Positions 24,226-33,838 are shown, counted from the stretch's first letter. The stretch: DNA of 64,000 nt from Flavobacteriales bacterium (GCA_019638085.1 JAHBUL010000006.1:124001-188000), one strand, 5' to 3'. A program made the numbers and translations. The notes: a model not told the origin generated them from the letters alone.

Positions 24226-25503
24226 TCAACGGGACACCGCTGCCATGTCGCGGATCATGGTGGCGGAACGATCCGGTCCTACGGAAACAATGCGAACGGG
24301 TATGCCGGTGGCCTGCTCGATATAGGCGATATAGGCCTCTGCTGTTGCGGGTAGTGGCTTATTGGCGTCCAGTTCTCCCCAGCCGGGCAGATCCGTGTAG
24401 ACCGGTTCCAGATCGTCGGGGATCTGGTATGGGAGTTGATCGATCTCCTTGCCTTGGATGCGGTAGCTGGTACACACACGGATGGTATCCATGCCGCTGA
24501 GCACATCGGCCTTCATCATGGCCAGTTCGGTCACCCCGTTGATCATTACGGCATAGCGCAGCGCAGGCAGGTCCAACCAGCCACAGCGCCGTGGCCTGCC
24601 GGTGGTGCTACCGAATTCCTTACCGGCCTCGCGGATGGCATCACCCGCAGCATCGTGCAATTCAGTAGGGAACGGTCCACTGCCTACGCGGGTGCAATAG
24701 GCCTTGAAGATGCCGATGACCTTTCCGATGCGGGAGGGTCCGATGCCCAGGCCCGTGCAGGCCCCGGCACTGATGGTATTGCTGGAGGTGACGAAAGGGT
24801 AGGTTCCGAAGTCGATGTCCAACAGGGTGCCTTGTGCGCCCTCGGCCAGCACGGAATTTCCTTGACGGAGTTGTTCGTCCAGCCAGTGTTCACTATCCAC
24901 CAGGGTGAACTGGCGCAGTGCCTCTATGGCCTCCAGCCATTCGGCCTCCTTGCTGCGCCATTCCACTTGGTGATCGTAGATGGAGAACAGCCGTTCGTGC
25001 TTCGCGACCAGCGCCTTGTACCGGTCCATGAAATCGGGCCGTTCGATATCCCCCATGCGCAAGCCGTTCCTTCCGGTCTTGTCCATATAGGTAGGCCCGA
25101 TGCCCTTTAGCGTGCTACCGATCTTCTCTTTGCCCTTGTCCGTTTCACTGGCTTCATCCAGTGCCCGGTGTGTGGGCAGGATCAAGTGGGCCCTTCTACT
25201 GATGAGCAGCCGTGGTCTCACGTCCACGCCGGCTTCGTCCAATGCTTTCACCTCGCGGAGAAAGATCACGGGATCGATCACTACGCCGTTGCCTACCAGA
25301 TTCCATACGCCCTTGCGGAACACCCCGCTGGGGATGGTGTGCAGTACGTGCTTCTTTCCGTCGAAGATGAGGGTATGGCCCGCATTCGGCCCCCCTTGGA
25401 AACGGGCGATCACCGCATACTCCGGCGCCACCACGTCCACTACCTTGCCCTTGCCCTCGTCGCCCCATTGAGCGCCGAGGAGAACGTCCACTTTTGCTGC
25501 CAT
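24226..25503 (-). CDS. purA: Adenylosuccinate synthetase
   Basis: Converts IMP and aspartate to adenylosuccinate using GTP, the first step of AMP synthesis. The 425-residue length is typical. Signature motifs are the N-terminal QWGDEGKGK (phosphate-binding loop with catalytic Asp) and GPNAGHT. Others are KGIGPTYMDK, EGAQGTLLDIDFGTYPFVTS and TTGRPRRCGWLD near the C-terminal third. It lies in a tight minus-strand run Fur, STAS, purA, RNA methyltransferase, with gaps of 3 bp or overlaps, so the four are probably one operon. Confidence 0.97.
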   Translation of the reverse strand: MAAKVDVLLGAQWGDEGKGKVVDVVAPEYAVIARFQGGPNAGHTLIFDGKKHVLHTIPSGVFRKGVWNLVGNGVVIDPVIFLREVKALDEAGVDVRPRLLISRRAHLILPTHRALDEASETDKGKEKIGSTLKGIGPTYMDKTGRNGLRMGDIERPDFMDRYKALVAKHERLFSIYDHQVEWRSKEAEWLEAIEALRQFTLVDSEHWLDEQLRQGNSVLAEGAQGTLLDIDFGTYPFVTSSNTISAGACTGLGIGPSRIGKVIGIFKAYCTRVGSGPFPTELHDAAGDAIREAGKEFGSTTGRPRRCGWLDLPALRYAVMINGVTELAMMKADVLSGMDTIRVCTSYRIQGKEIDQLPYQIPDDLEPVYTDLPGWGELDANKPLPATAEAYIAYIEQATGIPVRIVSVGPDRSATMIRDMAAVSR

Positions 25504-25506
25504 GGT

Positions 25507-25881
25507 TCAAGCGCGCAGCTTCGCCAGGGCGAGCTCCACGGAGTCGAGAATGGGGAATACGGTGTCCAGCTTGGTGACCACGAAGAGCTGGCGGACGCCA
25601 TGGGAAATGTTGGCGAGCAGTACTTCGCCCCCGGCCTTGCGCGTGCGGGTGAGCACGCTGATCATGATGTTCAGGCCCGTGCTGTTCATGTAGAGCAGAT
25701 CGCTCATGTCCAGGATCACGTTGACACCTTCGTTATCCTTCAGGTTGGTATCCAGCACCTCCATCAAGTGGTCCGCCTGCTGTTGGTCCATCAAGCGGCC
25801 CTTGAGGTGGAACACTTTCGCGCCTTCCTGTTCGGTTACATGTAGGCTGAATGCGGGTTTATCCGTTGCTGTGCTGGTCAT
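25507..25881 (-). CDS. STAS-domain protein (anti-anti-sigma type)
   Basis: A 124-residue single STAS domain: [39 protein letters not shown] (with the usual D-x-S-x3 phosphoacceptor area at MNSTG) and [17 protein letters not shown]. Such proteins bind anti-sigma factors and are controlled by Ser/Thr phosphorylation; the Ser in the MNSTG motif is the likely site. No switch kinase or sigma factor is adjacent. The start (ATG 25881) overlaps the end of the Fur gene by 23 bp, indicating tight coupling. purA begins 3 bp after the stop. Confidence 0.88.
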   Translation of the reverse strand: MTSTATDKPAFSLHVTEQEGAKVFHLKGRLMDQQQADHLMEVLDTNLKDNEGVNVILDMSDLLYMNSTGLNIMISVLTRTRKAGGEVLLANISHGVRQLFVVTKLDTVFPILDSVELALAKLRA

Positions 25882-26341
25882 TCTTGCTGTTGCGTTCTTT
25901 GATACAGTCTGGGCAGAGCCCGTAAATATGCAATGCGTGGTGGCTTACTTCAAAACCCATCACCTCGGCGATGGTGGTGCGGATGTTCTGGATGCGCGGA
26001 TCGCAGAACTCCATCACCTTGTCGCAGCCGGTGCAGATCACATGGTCGTGCTGGCGGAAGCTATGTGCCCGCTCGAACTGGGCCTGGCTTGAGCCGAAGC
26101 GATGCTTGCGCACCAGGCGGCAATCCAGCAGCAGGTCCATGGTGTTGTACAAGGTGGCGCGGCTCACCCGGTACTTCTTCCGCTTCATCGATACGTAAAG
26201 CCGCTCGATGTCGAAGTGCCCGTCCTGGGCGTAGATCTCGTTAAGGATGGCAAAGCGTTCAGGGGTCTTGCGGTGGCCTTGTTGTTCAAGGTACTCGCTG
26301 AAGATGTTCTGCACGTTCTGTTGGATGTCCGGGGGCGTCAT
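25859..26341 (-). CDS. Fur-family transcriptional regulator
   Basis: A 160-residue metalloregulator. The N-terminal winged helix contains [17 protein letters not shown] and [15 protein letters not shown]; the dimer/metal domain contains [14 protein letters not shown] and LYGLCPDC-type CxxC motifs (CTGC, CPDC) for structural zinc. It is within the Fur/PerR/Zur superfamily; the metal or signal cannot be assigned by eye. The start is ATG 26341, since the longer frame upstream has no family sequence, and TACCTTCG lies 7 nt before it. First gene of the presumed operon with STAS, purA and the methyltransferase. Confidence 0.9.
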   Translation of the reverse strand: MTPPDIQQNVQNIFSEYLEQQGHRKTPERFAILNEIYAQDGHFDIERLYVSMKRKKYRVSRATLYNTMDLLLDCRLVRKHRFGSSQAQFERAHSFRQHDHVICTGCDKVMEFCDPRIQNIRTTIAEVMGFEVSHHALHIYGLCPDCIKERNSKNDQHSNG

Positions 26342-26348
26342 CGCGATG

Positions 26349-26356
26349 CGAAGGTA
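26349..26356 (-). promoter_or_regulatory. -7 box upstream of the Fur-family gene
   Basis: TACCTTCG on the minus strand, 7 nt before the ATG at 26341. Short leader as elsewhere in this window. Confidence 0.4.
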
Positions 26357-26510
26357 ACTTGCTTGGTGATCGAATAAAAAAGCAGCGTAAAGCCCAGTGT
26401 TCGCGGGAGTTACCTTAAGATCGGGGTGCGCCCCCTCCTGCTTGGGAGCCCCATCCGGAGGCCCCGGTACCCGGGAACGCAATGTGCGTTGGAACAAGGG
26501 TGCTGCTTGG

Positions 26511-28010
26511 CTATGGAAGATCAAAGGCATCGCCCTCCTCGTCCTCATCATCCACATCATCGGACAATATGGAGCTGAGCACATCCCCGAACCGGATCCC
26601 CGTGGCGAAGTTGGAGCGCCCGATGCGGCTATGCTCAGCCAAGCCGTGCAGGATGAATTCCATCCAGATGGCGCGTTCCTCCTTGGCAATGGGTGCAGGG
26701 TATAAGGGCAGGAGCTTGTCCAGCCCGTCCACGGTATTCAATGCTGCGGTGTAGGATGTTGATCTTCCATCGAGCAGCAAATCGGTCTCGTTCTCATTGA
26801 ACCAAGTGACCACCTCCGCATAGGGATCGTTGGTGCCGGCCCGTCGCTTGGGGGATGGATCGGGAAAGAGGCTCTTGAAGGTGTTCCGCAAGGCCAGACC
26901 GATAAGGTGATGGGCCACTTTTTCAGGCCCCTCCTGCTCCCCCTCATAGACCAGTTCGATCTTGCCGGTAATGGCCGGTACCACCGCGAAGAGATCACTG
27001 ATGCGCACCATGGTCTGCTTCTCGCCATTGTACAGGGCCCTGCGCTCGGCCGCGCTCACCACGCTCTCCAAGGCACCGATGGCCAGGCGGGCACTCACTC
27101 CGCTCTTGCGGTCCACGAACTCGCTCTCGCGGGCCTCCATGGCGATGCGTTCCACCAGCACCCGCATCAGGTCCGGCACGTCCACCATGGCGCGTTGTTG
27201 ATCCGACGAGCGTACTTCCTGCGCGGTGATCTTCATGCCGAGTTCAATGCTGTCGGGGTAGTGCGTGAGGATCTGGCTCTGGATGCGGTCCTTCAGCGGG
27301 GTGATGATGGCACCGCGATTGGTGTAGTCCTCCGGGTTGGCGGTGAAGACGAACTGAATGTCCAGCGGCAGGCGCATCTTGAAGCCGCGCACCTGCACAT
27401 CGCCTTCTTGCAGGATATTGAAGAGCGCCACTTGGATCCGGGGCTGCAGGTCGGGTAGCTCGTTGATGACGAAGATGCCGCGATTGCTGCGTGGCACGAG
27501 GCCGAAGTGGATCACGCGCTCGTCGCTGTAATCCAGCTTCAGGTTGGCGGCCTTGATGGGGTCGCTGTCTCCGATAAGGTCCGCCACCGTTACGTCGGGC
27601 GTGGCCAATTTCTCGGTGTAGCGTTCATCGCGGTGCATCCACGCAATGGGTGTGGCATCGCCCTTGGCGGCCACCAGGTCCTTCGCATAGCGCGATACCG
27701 GAGCAAAGGGATCGTCGTTCAGTTCACTGCCGGCCACCACGGGCAGCCATTCGTCCAGCAATTGGACGAGGGAACGGGCCATGCGCGTTTTTGCCTGCCC
27801 ACGCAGGCCGAGCAGGTTGATGCTGTGGCCCGCCAGTATGGCGCGCTCCAATGCCGGGATCACCGTATCGGCATAGCCATGGATACCCTCGAAAAGCGGT
27901 TTGCCGCTGCGGATGCGTGCGATCAGGTTGGCACGCAATTCCTCTTTCACGGAGCGGGAGGTGTAACCGCTCTTTCTCAATTCACCGAGGGTCTTTGGTT
28001 CTTTAGGCAT
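26511..28010 (-). CDS. MoxR-type AAA+ ATPase
   Basis: About 499 residues from the ATG at 28010. An in-frame TTG at 28064 overlaps the upstream VWA stop (TTGA) and would add 18 residues. Walker A is [10 protein letters not shown], the Walker B region is [12 protein letters not shown], and [20 protein letters not shown] carries sensor and Arg-finger elements. The N-terminal half resembles magnesium-chelatase I/MoxR proteins. The C-terminal half includes a Ser/Thr-poor helical region not seen in short MoxR proteins. MoxR ATPases remodel or activate partner proteins together with VWA proteins. Its partner is the gene immediately upstream. Confidence 0.85.
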   Translation of the reverse strand: MPKEPKTLGELRKSGYTSRSVKEELRANLIARIRSGKPLFEGIHGYADTVIPALERAILAGHSINLLGLRGQAKTRMARSLVQLLDEWLPVVAGSELNDDPFAPVSRYAKDLVAAKGDATPIAWMHRDERYTEKLATPDVTVADLIGDSDPIKAANLKLDYSDERVIHFGLVPRSNRGIFVINELPDLQPRIQVALFNILQEGDVQVRGFKMRLPLDIQFVFTANPEDYTNRGAIITPLKDRIQSQILTHYPDSIELGMKITAQEVRSSDQQRAMVDVPDLMRVLVERIAMEARESEFVDRKSGVSARLAIGALESVVSAAERRALYNGEKQTMVRISDLFAVVPAITGKIELVYEGEQEGPEKVAHHLIGLALRNTFKSLFPDPSPKRRAGTNDPYAEVVTWFNENETDLLLDGRSTSYTAALNTVDGLDKLLPLYPAPIAKEERAIWMEFILHGLAEHSRIGRSNFATGIRFGDVLSSILSDDVDDEDEEGDAFDLP

Positions 28011-28060
28011 GTTGGGGCGGAAGCTCTCCCGCCCGAACGGCGGGGTATGGAGGTTGGAAT

Positions 28061-29149
28061 TCAAGAGGCTTTACGGTTGCTGGCATGATCGCGGAACACC
28101 ATGTCCGCCAAACCCTGTAGGCCGGTATAGAAGGCGCGCCCTTGGTTCACTTCGGTGAACCGCTCGATGAAGCGCTGCAGGTAGGGGTCTTGCGCGATCA
28201 TGAAGGTGGTAATGGGGATCTTGGCCTTGCGTGCGCGCATGGCGGCATCGAGGGTACGGGCCACGATGTAGTCATCCAGGCCGAAGCTGTTCATGTAGTA
28301 CTCGCCTTCGCGCTTGATGCAGCTGGGCTTGCCGTCGGTGATCATCACGATGCGGCGGTTCTTCAGCTTGCGCCTGCGGAGGATGTCCATCGCCAGTTCC
28401 AGCCCGGCCACGGTGTTGGTGTGGAAAGGCCCCACTTGCAGGTAGGGCAGGTCCTTCAGGCTAACTTGCCAAGCATCGTTACCGAACACCACGATGTCCA
28501 GCGTGTCCTTTGGATAGCGTCGTGCGATCAATTCCGCCAAGGCCATGGCCACCTTCTTCGCTGGGGTGATGCGGTCCTCGCCATAGAGGATCATGCTGTG
28601 GCTGATGTCGATCATCAGCACGGTGGCGCAAGCGCTCTGGTGCTCGGTCTCCACCACTTCGAGGTCGTCCTCGGTCAGGTGCAGCTCGTCGATGCCCCGC
28701 TGCTGTGCATTGCGGATGCTGTCGCTCATGGCCACCTGCTCCATGCCATCGCCGAAGCGGAAGGAGCGCCGGTCGCTGGTGGTCTCATCGCCCTGCCCAC
28801 TTCGCCGCAAGCCATGGCTGCCACGGTCGCTCTTCTTCAGCTTGCCGAAGACCTGCTCCAAGGCCCGCTCGCGGATCAGCCGTTCCGCCTTGCCGGTCAG
28901 GCTCATCGCCTCCCCTTTCGTGGGAACGCCAAGGATACCCTGCTTGAAGAGGTCCTCCTTGAAATCCTCGAAAGTGTATTCCGCAGTGAAGAGCCCGTGT
29001 TCCTTGTCCACCTCCAGCATCCAATCCAGGGCCTCCTCCACATCGCCACTGGTGTGGGTAAGGATCTCCAGAAAGATCGGCAGCAGCTTCTCGAAGGGCG
29101 TACGATCGTCCTTCGGCGGCAGGTATTTTTCAAAGCGGATCCCAAGCAT
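28061..29149 (-). CDS. VWA-domain partner of the MoxR ATPase
   Basis: About 362 residues from ATG 29149. A von Willebrand A domain lies in the C-terminal half with the MIDAS motif DISHS (VLMIDISHSMILYG) and MITDGKPS. The N-terminal half is charged (GDVEEALDWMLEVDKEHGLF, then KLKKSDRGSHGLRR). MIDAS metal binding suggests that it grips substrate proteins while the ATPase remodels them. It is directly upstream of the AAA gene, with the stop and the alternative TTG start overlapping. TACCTTTG at 29187-29194 is an exact -7 box 37 nt before the start. Confidence 0.87.
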   Translation of the reverse strand: MLGIRFEKYLPPKDDRTPFEKLLPIFLEILTHTSGDVEEALDWMLEVDKEHGLFTAEYTFEDFKEDLFKQGILGVPTKGEAMSLTGKAERLIRERALEQVFGKLKKSDRGSHGLRRSGQGDETTSDRRSFRFGDGMEQVAMSDSIRNAQQRGIDELHLTEDDLEVVETEHQSACATVLMIDISHSMILYGEDRITPAKKVAMALAELIARRYPKDTLDIVVFGNDAWQVSLKDLPYLQVGPFHTNTVAGLELAMDILRRRKLKNRRIVMITDGKPSCIKREGEYYMNSFGLDDYIVARTLDAAMRARKAKIPITTFMIAQDPYLQRFIERFTEVNQGRAFYTGLQGLADMVFRDHASNRKAS

Positions 29150-29186
29150 TCCCTCGTGGCCGCGCAACGGGTGCAGGCCACAGGTA

Positions 29187-29194
29187 CAAAGGTA
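29187..29194 (-). promoter_or_regulatory. -7 box upstream of the VWA/MoxR pair
   Basis: TACCTTTG on the minus strand, a perfect TAnnTTTG. A transcript from here would have about a 30-nt leader before ATG 29149. Confidence 0.5.
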
Positions 29195-29239
29195 GCCGAG
29201 CGCCGATCGGCCCGGTCGCTGCTGGTGCGGAGCCGATGC

Positions 29240-30262
29240 TCACTCGATCACCACCCTGCGCGTTCCGCGCTGGCCGTGGTCGTCGGTGATGTGCAGCAGG
29301 TAGATGCCGGACGAGAGACCTTGCACATCCAGCACGGTGCGCTGTATGCCGCTTCCTCCCGTGAACTCCTGCAGTGCTCGCACCTGCCTGCCGCTGGCAT
29401 CGTACAATTCGATGCTCACCTTGTGCCCGCCCGCCAAGCCATAGCTCACGTTCAACAGGTCACGAGCGGGTACTGGCCAAGCCTCCACGCCGATGGCATC
29501 CGAGGCATGCTCCTGTAATCCTGCGAACGTGCTCTGGGAGAGGTAGTACAGGGAACTCCCGGTCTGCTGCAGCTCACCGTTCACATAACTGGAAAATTCA
29601 CTGGCTGACAGCACGTAGTACGGAATGCCGGGGCGATAGAAAATGACCATATCGGAAACGGAATGGTAGATCGTTCCGGGAACGCTTTCCACGCCCGAAC
29701 TGGTCCCCGTGAGCATCAGCACGTTGTGGATGGTATCGTACGGCAGCACCAAGGAACCAAAACCCGTTACCGTGTAGGCCTTGGAGCCACCGCCATGCAC
29801 GGTATCCCCTTGGAAGGGATAGCTGTAGGTGGAGGTGTCCGCGAACGCGGTGTTGTAGGTGCAGGGGTATGGCAATACCAATTCCTCATCGCTGAAATGG
29901 ATCCGCAATTGGAAACCACTGGTCGCCTGGTACTGCCCTACCGTGTACATGCCAGTGGCATCCGTACGCAGATACATCTGCACCGCTCCATCGGTGAGCA
30001 CCACGTTGGATGTGGGGTATTCAGCACCGTGTCCGGTCACGGCCGGGTCGAGGAAGCTGAGCATCTGTTCCTCGCCTGTGGAAAGTGAGGAAAGGTCCCA
30101 GATCACATCCTCTCCGGTGGTGGTTATCGCCACATGGCTGGCCGGCATGTACCACAATTGGTCCCCATCCTGCGGGGCATCCACTTGGTCCATCACCGGT
30201 TGGGCCATCAGGGCGGTGGCGGTGAACAGCGTTACGGGTAGAAGGAACAGCAGAGGCTTCAT
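29240..30262 (-). CDS. T9SS-sorted secreted protein
   Basis: A 340-residue exported protein beginning MKPLLFLLPVTLFTATALMA, a signal peptide. The mature part is beta-rich with no recognised domain. It ends in a T9SS type A sorting domain (EAWPVPARDLLNVSYGLAGG, then ELYDASGRQVRAL and SGIYLLHITDDHG). It follows the 30297 paralogue-like gene on the same strand, 34 bp away. The two share the layout of an approx. 250-residue body plus sorting domain and may be related cargoes. Function unknown. Confidence 0.82.
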   Translation of the reverse strand: MKPLLFLLPVTLFTATALMAQPVMDQVDAPQDGDQLWYMPASHVAITTTGEDVIWDLSSLSTGEEQMLSFLDPAVTGHGAEYPTSNVVLTDGAVQMYLRTDATGMYTVGQYQATSGFQLRIHFSDEELVLPYPCTYNTAFADTSTYSYPFQGDTVHGGGSKAYTVTGFGSLVLPYDTIHNVLMLTGTSSGVESVPGTIYHSVSDMVIFYRPGIPYYVLSASEFSSYVNGELQQTGSSLYYLSQSTFAGLQEHASDAIGVEAWPVPARDLLNVSYGLAGGHKVSIELYDASGRQVRALQEFTGGSGIQRTVLDVQGLSSGIYLLHITDDHGQRGTRRVVIE

Positions 30263-30296
30263 GACCGATCGACCTTGGGTATTGAAGGAAAGTTGC

Positions 30297-31343
30297 TCAA
30301 TGCGCCACCACAAGTGGGCGCACGCTCCGTTGGCCATCCGCGTGCGTGAGCACTACTTGGTAGAGACCTGCCTCCCACTTGGAAACCTCCAGGTCCACCC
30401 TGCGGCCCGTTGTCTGCACGTGCTGCACTACAGCTCCGCGTGCATCGATCACCTGTACATCAAAGCTCCCCGTGGAAGCGCTGGCAAACACCACCGTGGC
30501 CCGCTCCTTTGCCGGGTTGGGGAATACCTGCAGGGCTGCAGCCCCCATCTCGGCATCAGCAACGCCTAAGGCAGTGGCATCCAGCCATTCGGTGTATGAA
30601 TAATCCTGGTTCAGGAACTGGGAGGTCAATGAATCCGATACCGTGCGCACTACCGGGAACTTGCCCCAGGCCGGATAATAGGCGTTCACGTTATGTATGT
30701 GGTTCACTTCGATGGGAAAACCACTTATTGTCAGCGGGATGGCCTCCGTCAGTCGCGTGGTCACACGCAGTACGTGGACCGTATCCTGGCCTCCGGGCAT
30801 CACGATGTAGCCCCATGCATCCGCAGAGCCGGTGATACTGCCATTGCGAACGGCCGGGGTCCCATCCACAGTGAACGATCCCTCGAAAAGGTCCGTCCAG
30901 AATGGATCTCCGTAGGTGAGGGGCAGTGCCAGCTCCAGTACGCTGTTGGAAAAAACCGTGGTGAAGGGGTAATCGGTCCCTACCGCGGAGATGGTCTGCG
31001 TATCTCCGATGCGCTCAATGCCGGCGGCCGTCGCCTTGTAGAAGATGGTATCCGGCCCCGCGTTGGTCAACGCAAATTCCGCGTCGGGAAATTGCCCGCC
31101 ATTTGGCAAGCTGGCAGGATCCTGCCAGCTATAGGTGGTGGAAGATGTACTGGTCAACGCATTGAGATCGAAGAACTGACCCGCACCACCGGGCTGCGGT
31201 GCCACGTACGCTCCACGATGCACAAGGAAGGAACTCCCGGGCACAGGCACGTTCCCTGGATCGACCAAGGTGATGGATTGCGCGCCAGCGGCGCATGCAA
31301 GTGGGAAGGCGAGGGCAAGAACAGTGTAACGAGCAAGGACCAT
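30297..31343 (-). CDS. T9SS-sorted secreted protein
   Basis: A 348-residue exported protein. The signal peptide ends near ACAAGAQS. The mature part is beta-rich (NGGQFPDAEFALTNAGPDTI, DAWGYIVMPGGQDTVHVLRV) and its overall layout is like that of the 29240 protein. A C-terminal T9SS domain is present (LQVFPNPAKERATVVFASAS, VIDARGAVVQHV, EAGLYQVVLTHADG). Start ATG 31343 is chosen over 31367 for the signal peptide. TAGGTTTG lies 21 nt upstream. It is divergent from the nitroreductase gene. Confidence 0.82.
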   Translation of the reverse strand: MVLARYTVLALAFPLACAAGAQSITLVDPGNVPVPGSSFLVHRGAYVAPQPGGAGQFFDLNALTSTSSTTYSWQDPASLPNGGQFPDAEFALTNAGPDTIFYKATAAGIERIGDTQTISAVGTDYPFTTVFSNSVLELALPLTYGDPFWTDLFEGSFTVDGTPAVRNGSITGSADAWGYIVMPGGQDTVHVLRVTTRLTEAIPLTISGFPIEVNHIHNVNAYYPAWGKFPVVRTVSDSLTSQFLNQDYSYTEWLDATALGVADAEMGAAALQVFPNPAKERATVVFASASTGSFDVQVIDARGAVVQHVQTTGRRVDLEVSKWEAGLYQVVLTHADGQRSVRPLVVAH

Positions 31344-31364
31344 CTGTTGTGTTTTAGTTGTGTG

Positions 31365-31372
31365 CAAACCTA
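31365..31372 (-). promoter_or_regulatory. -7 box upstream of the T9SS pair
   Basis: TAGGTTTG on the minus strand, exact TAnnTTTG, 21 nt before ATG 31343. No convincing -33 TTTG was found. Confidence 0.45.
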
Positions 31373-31475
31373 CGACATGCGGGAAATGGATTCTGTTGCC
31401 TCGGTGCTGGAATTAGTCCTACTCCACTACTCTGCCGTTTCTTCGTCCCTTTGCGGCGAACAATCCAAATTCAGT

Positions 31476-32063
31476 ATGCGACACAGTGTGAGCGAGATCA
31501 CCGCGATCATCCGCGACAGGCGGACCATCCAGCCAAAGGACTATAGCGACCGGGAGGTGCAGCGGGATGTGATCAATCAAGTGCTGGGCAATGCCATCTG
31601 GGCACCCACGCACGGCATGACACAGCCTTGGCGCTTCAGCGTTTTCACCGGTGCTGGGCGGGAACGGCTTTCAGCCTTCATGGGTTCGGAATACATGCGC
31701 ATTACACCGCCGGAAAAATTCATGCAACGGAAATACGACAACCACGTGCAGCGGCCGTTGCAGAGCAGCGTTGCGATCACCCTCGGTATGGCCCGTGATC
31801 CCAAAGGAAAGATCCCGCTACACGAGGAACAATATGCCGTGGCCTGTGCCGTGCAGAACATGTACCTCACCTGCGCAGCCTACGGACTGGGCGCATTCTG
31901 GAGCACCGGCGCCGTGCTCACCGGCGATGCCATGCGTGATTTTGTGGAACTCGGCCCTGAGGGTCACTGCCTCGGTCTCTTTTACCTGGGTTACCCCAAG
32001 GGGGAATGGCCCAAAGGCTACCGCAAGCCGTTGCCGGATTTCGTGCGGTATTTTGAAGGGTAG
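31476..32063 (+). CDS. Nitroreductase-family FMN oxidoreductase
   Basis: A 195-residue protein of the nitroreductase fold: RDRRTIQPKDYSDREV, IWAPTHGMTQPWRFSVF (FMN contact) and YGLGAFWSTGAVL. It is likely a dimeric FMN enzyme reducing nitro or quinone substrates with NAD(P)H. The start is ATG 31476, as the long upstream extension of the frame runs antisense through the T9SS gene and has no family match. It is divergent from the 30297 gene. Substrate not determined. Confidence 0.88.
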   Translation: MRHSVSEITAIIRDRRTIQPKDYSDREVQRDVINQVLGNAIWAPTHGMTQPWRFSVFTGAGRERLSAFMGSEYMRITPPEKFMQRKYDNHVQRPLQSSVAITLGMARDPKGKIPLHEEQYAVACAVQNMYLTCAAYGLGAFWSTGAVLTGDAMRDFVELGPEGHCLGLFYLGYPKGEWPKGYRKPLPDFVRYFEG

Positions 32064-32089
32064 TTGCCAACCTGCTCGGAATTGGCTCA

Positions 32090-32103
32090 CAGGCAGCTGC
32101 CTG
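32090..32103. repeat. 14-bp perfect palindrome
   Basis: CAGGCAGCTGCCTG, in the short gap between the nitroreductase gene and the convergent OstA-like gene. It may form a small terminator-like hairpin or be a protein site; nothing further supports either. Confidence 0.4.
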
Positions 32104-32211
32104 TATGCTGTGCCGGCCTTATCGTTCCTTCCGTAGCGTTCGTCGCGACCTCCCGAGAAGAACGGGATGAAATAGGGTTCAATTCAGGAAACATCGAAAG
32201 CGGTCCAATCG

Positions 32212-33783
32212 CTATTTCGAGCCTGTCGCTTTATTCAGATCCCTCAGCTCCGGTGTCTCCCGGAAAATATCCTCCCGGTCCTCGGGCCTGGCTGCAGCAT
32301 TCCAGCGAAAGCCTTCAAAGCGCATTTCCTCCATGGGTGCCTTTTCCAAGGGGTAAAGTGTGGCTGCCGGTTGCGTAATGAAGCTTACGGTGGTCACCTT
32401 GCCGCTATCCAAGCCTACGGTAATGCGGCTACAATCTGCGCGGTTCACCCCGGTGACCTGCTTCACGGAATCCTTGACCTCCGTTGCGAAATAGATCGTC
32501 CGGCTGTTGCCTTCGGCGATCAGCTGGGTGAGCTGGTCATCGCGGAACTTCCCTGTCATGGTGAGGCCGGTCACTTGGTCGAAGTGGATGCTGTCCACTT
32601 GGGATACCATGAAGGCGTTGCCCTCCACCAACAAGGTTTCAGCTTTCCCTTCGCGGAGCTTGATGCGCACGGTATCCCCGCTGATCTGGTCCGCCTTGCT
32701 CCAGATGAACGGCTGCCCGCGTAAGGTGATGAGGCTATCGGCGCCCACATAGGTCATGGTATCGCACACCCCTTGCAGGTCGCTTTTGAAGAAACGGACA
32801 TTCCTGCGTGCATCCACACGCCGCTGCCCTGAACTATCCTGGCTCGCGAACAGCGTATCGGCATGGAGGAAAAGTGAATCCGCGCCCATGACCAGCACCA
32901 TTTCCGCACGGCCTGTTACCATGGACCGTCCCTCCATCTGGTTATGTGTGCCCAGCTGGCCATATACCAAAAGATCGTTCACGGTATCGGAGATGGTCAC
33001 GTGGCCCCATCCAATTCCTTGGCCGGTATTGCGGTCATAATGCAGGGTGTCCCCGGTGAGGGTCTGTCCTTCGCTGAAAATGCGGGCGGCCTTGGTGAAG
33101 CGCCCTTGTCCGGTGCGCGTATTGTAGCTGCCGCGCTCGCAGTACATGCGTGTATTCCCTTGGGTAATGCGCGTAGGGCCGAAGAACTCCGCGAGCCCCG
33201 TAGCGGTGGAATAGTGGAGGGTATCCGCCTCGATGGTGCGTTCGGGATGGGTGAGGCGCACACTGTCGCTGAAGATGAACAGGCGCCCATCGGCGTAGTA
33301 GGCCCCTTTGCCACTGGTCAGGACATTATCGTCGCGTTTGCTAACGATGCGCGCACCCTGATCATATTCGGCCTTGTGCGCCCGCACATTGTAGAGCAAG
33401 GATTCCGTGGTGAGTTCCATCCCCGGATCACTCAGGTGTACATCCCCGGTGATCCGCGCTGTTCTTTCCGCACCGGAATAATCCAACCGATGGCCTGTGA
33501 TGAGCAGCGTATCGCCCTGTGTTAGCCGGATCTTCCCGAAGGCGGTCACACGTTCATCCTCGTAGAGGTATGCGCTATCGCATTGCATGATCGCGTCCTC
33601 CTGCCTGAAGCGCACATTTCCGATCAACCGTTGAGCCCCCTTCACCAAATTCTCATCGAACTCCCAACGGTCCGCATTGAGGATCTCCACGCGGTCCTTG
33701 TTCCGGGTGGTCCCCGGCTGTGCGTTCGCCTCAATGGTGAGGATCGCCAGCATAAGGAAGGCGAAGGTCTTCATGGTTGTCAT
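32212..33783 (-). CDS. OstA/LptA-like outer-membrane biogenesis protein
   Basis: About 523 residues with a signal peptide (ending IEANAQ). The mature part is a long run of beta repeats in the OstA/LptA style: LIGNVRFRQEDAIMQCDSAY, ERTARITGDVHLSDPG, then RTIEADTLHYSTATGLAEFF and LTGDTLHYDRNTGQG. The fold normally bridges lipopolysaccharide from the inner to the outer membrane; Bacteroidota carry such OstA-like proteins next to Skp/OmpH genes. ATG 33783 gives the signal peptide; ATG 33774 is also possible. The gene is 55 bp from the OmpH-like gene and probably in one unit with it. Confidence 0.88.
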   Translation of the reverse strand: MTTMKTFAFLMLAILTIEANAQPGTTRNKDRVEILNADRWEFDENLVKGAQRLIGNVRFRQEDAIMQCDSAYLYEDERVTAFGKIRLTQGDTLLITGHRLDYSGAERTARITGDVHLSDPGMELTTESLLYNVRAHKAEYDQGARIVSKRDDNVLTSGKGAYYADGRLFIFSDSVRLTHPERTIEADTLHYSTATGLAEFFGPTRITQGNTRMYCERGSYNTRTGQGRFTKAARIFSEGQTLTGDTLHYDRNTGQGIGWGHVTISDTVNDLLVYGQLGTHNQMEGRSMVTGRAEMVLVMGADSLFLHADTLFASQDSSGQRRVDARRNVRFFKSDLQGVCDTMTYVGADSLITLRGQPFIWSKADQISGDTVRIKLREGKAETLLVEGNAFMVSQVDSIHFDQVTGLTMTGKFRDDQLTQLIAEGNSRTIYFATEVKDSVKQVTGVNRADCSRITVGLDSGKVTTVSFITQPAATLYPLEKAPMEEMRFEGFRWNAAARPEDREDIFRETPELRDLNKATGSK

Positions 33784-33838
33784 CCTTGAAGGAATGGATG
33801 CGCTTCCACCACTGCCCTTGCCCGGACCGGTAGTGGTA

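Noticed and set aside
28142-29518. 458-codon frame antisense to the VWA and T9SS genes
   Set aside because: Composition (His/Val/Gln-rich) and lack of motifs point to antisense shadow; the minus-strand genes carry MIDAS and T9SS motifs.
30693-31475. Long N-terminal extension of the nitroreductase frame
   Set aside because: It runs antisense through the T9SS gene. Family similarity starts at the ATG at 31476.
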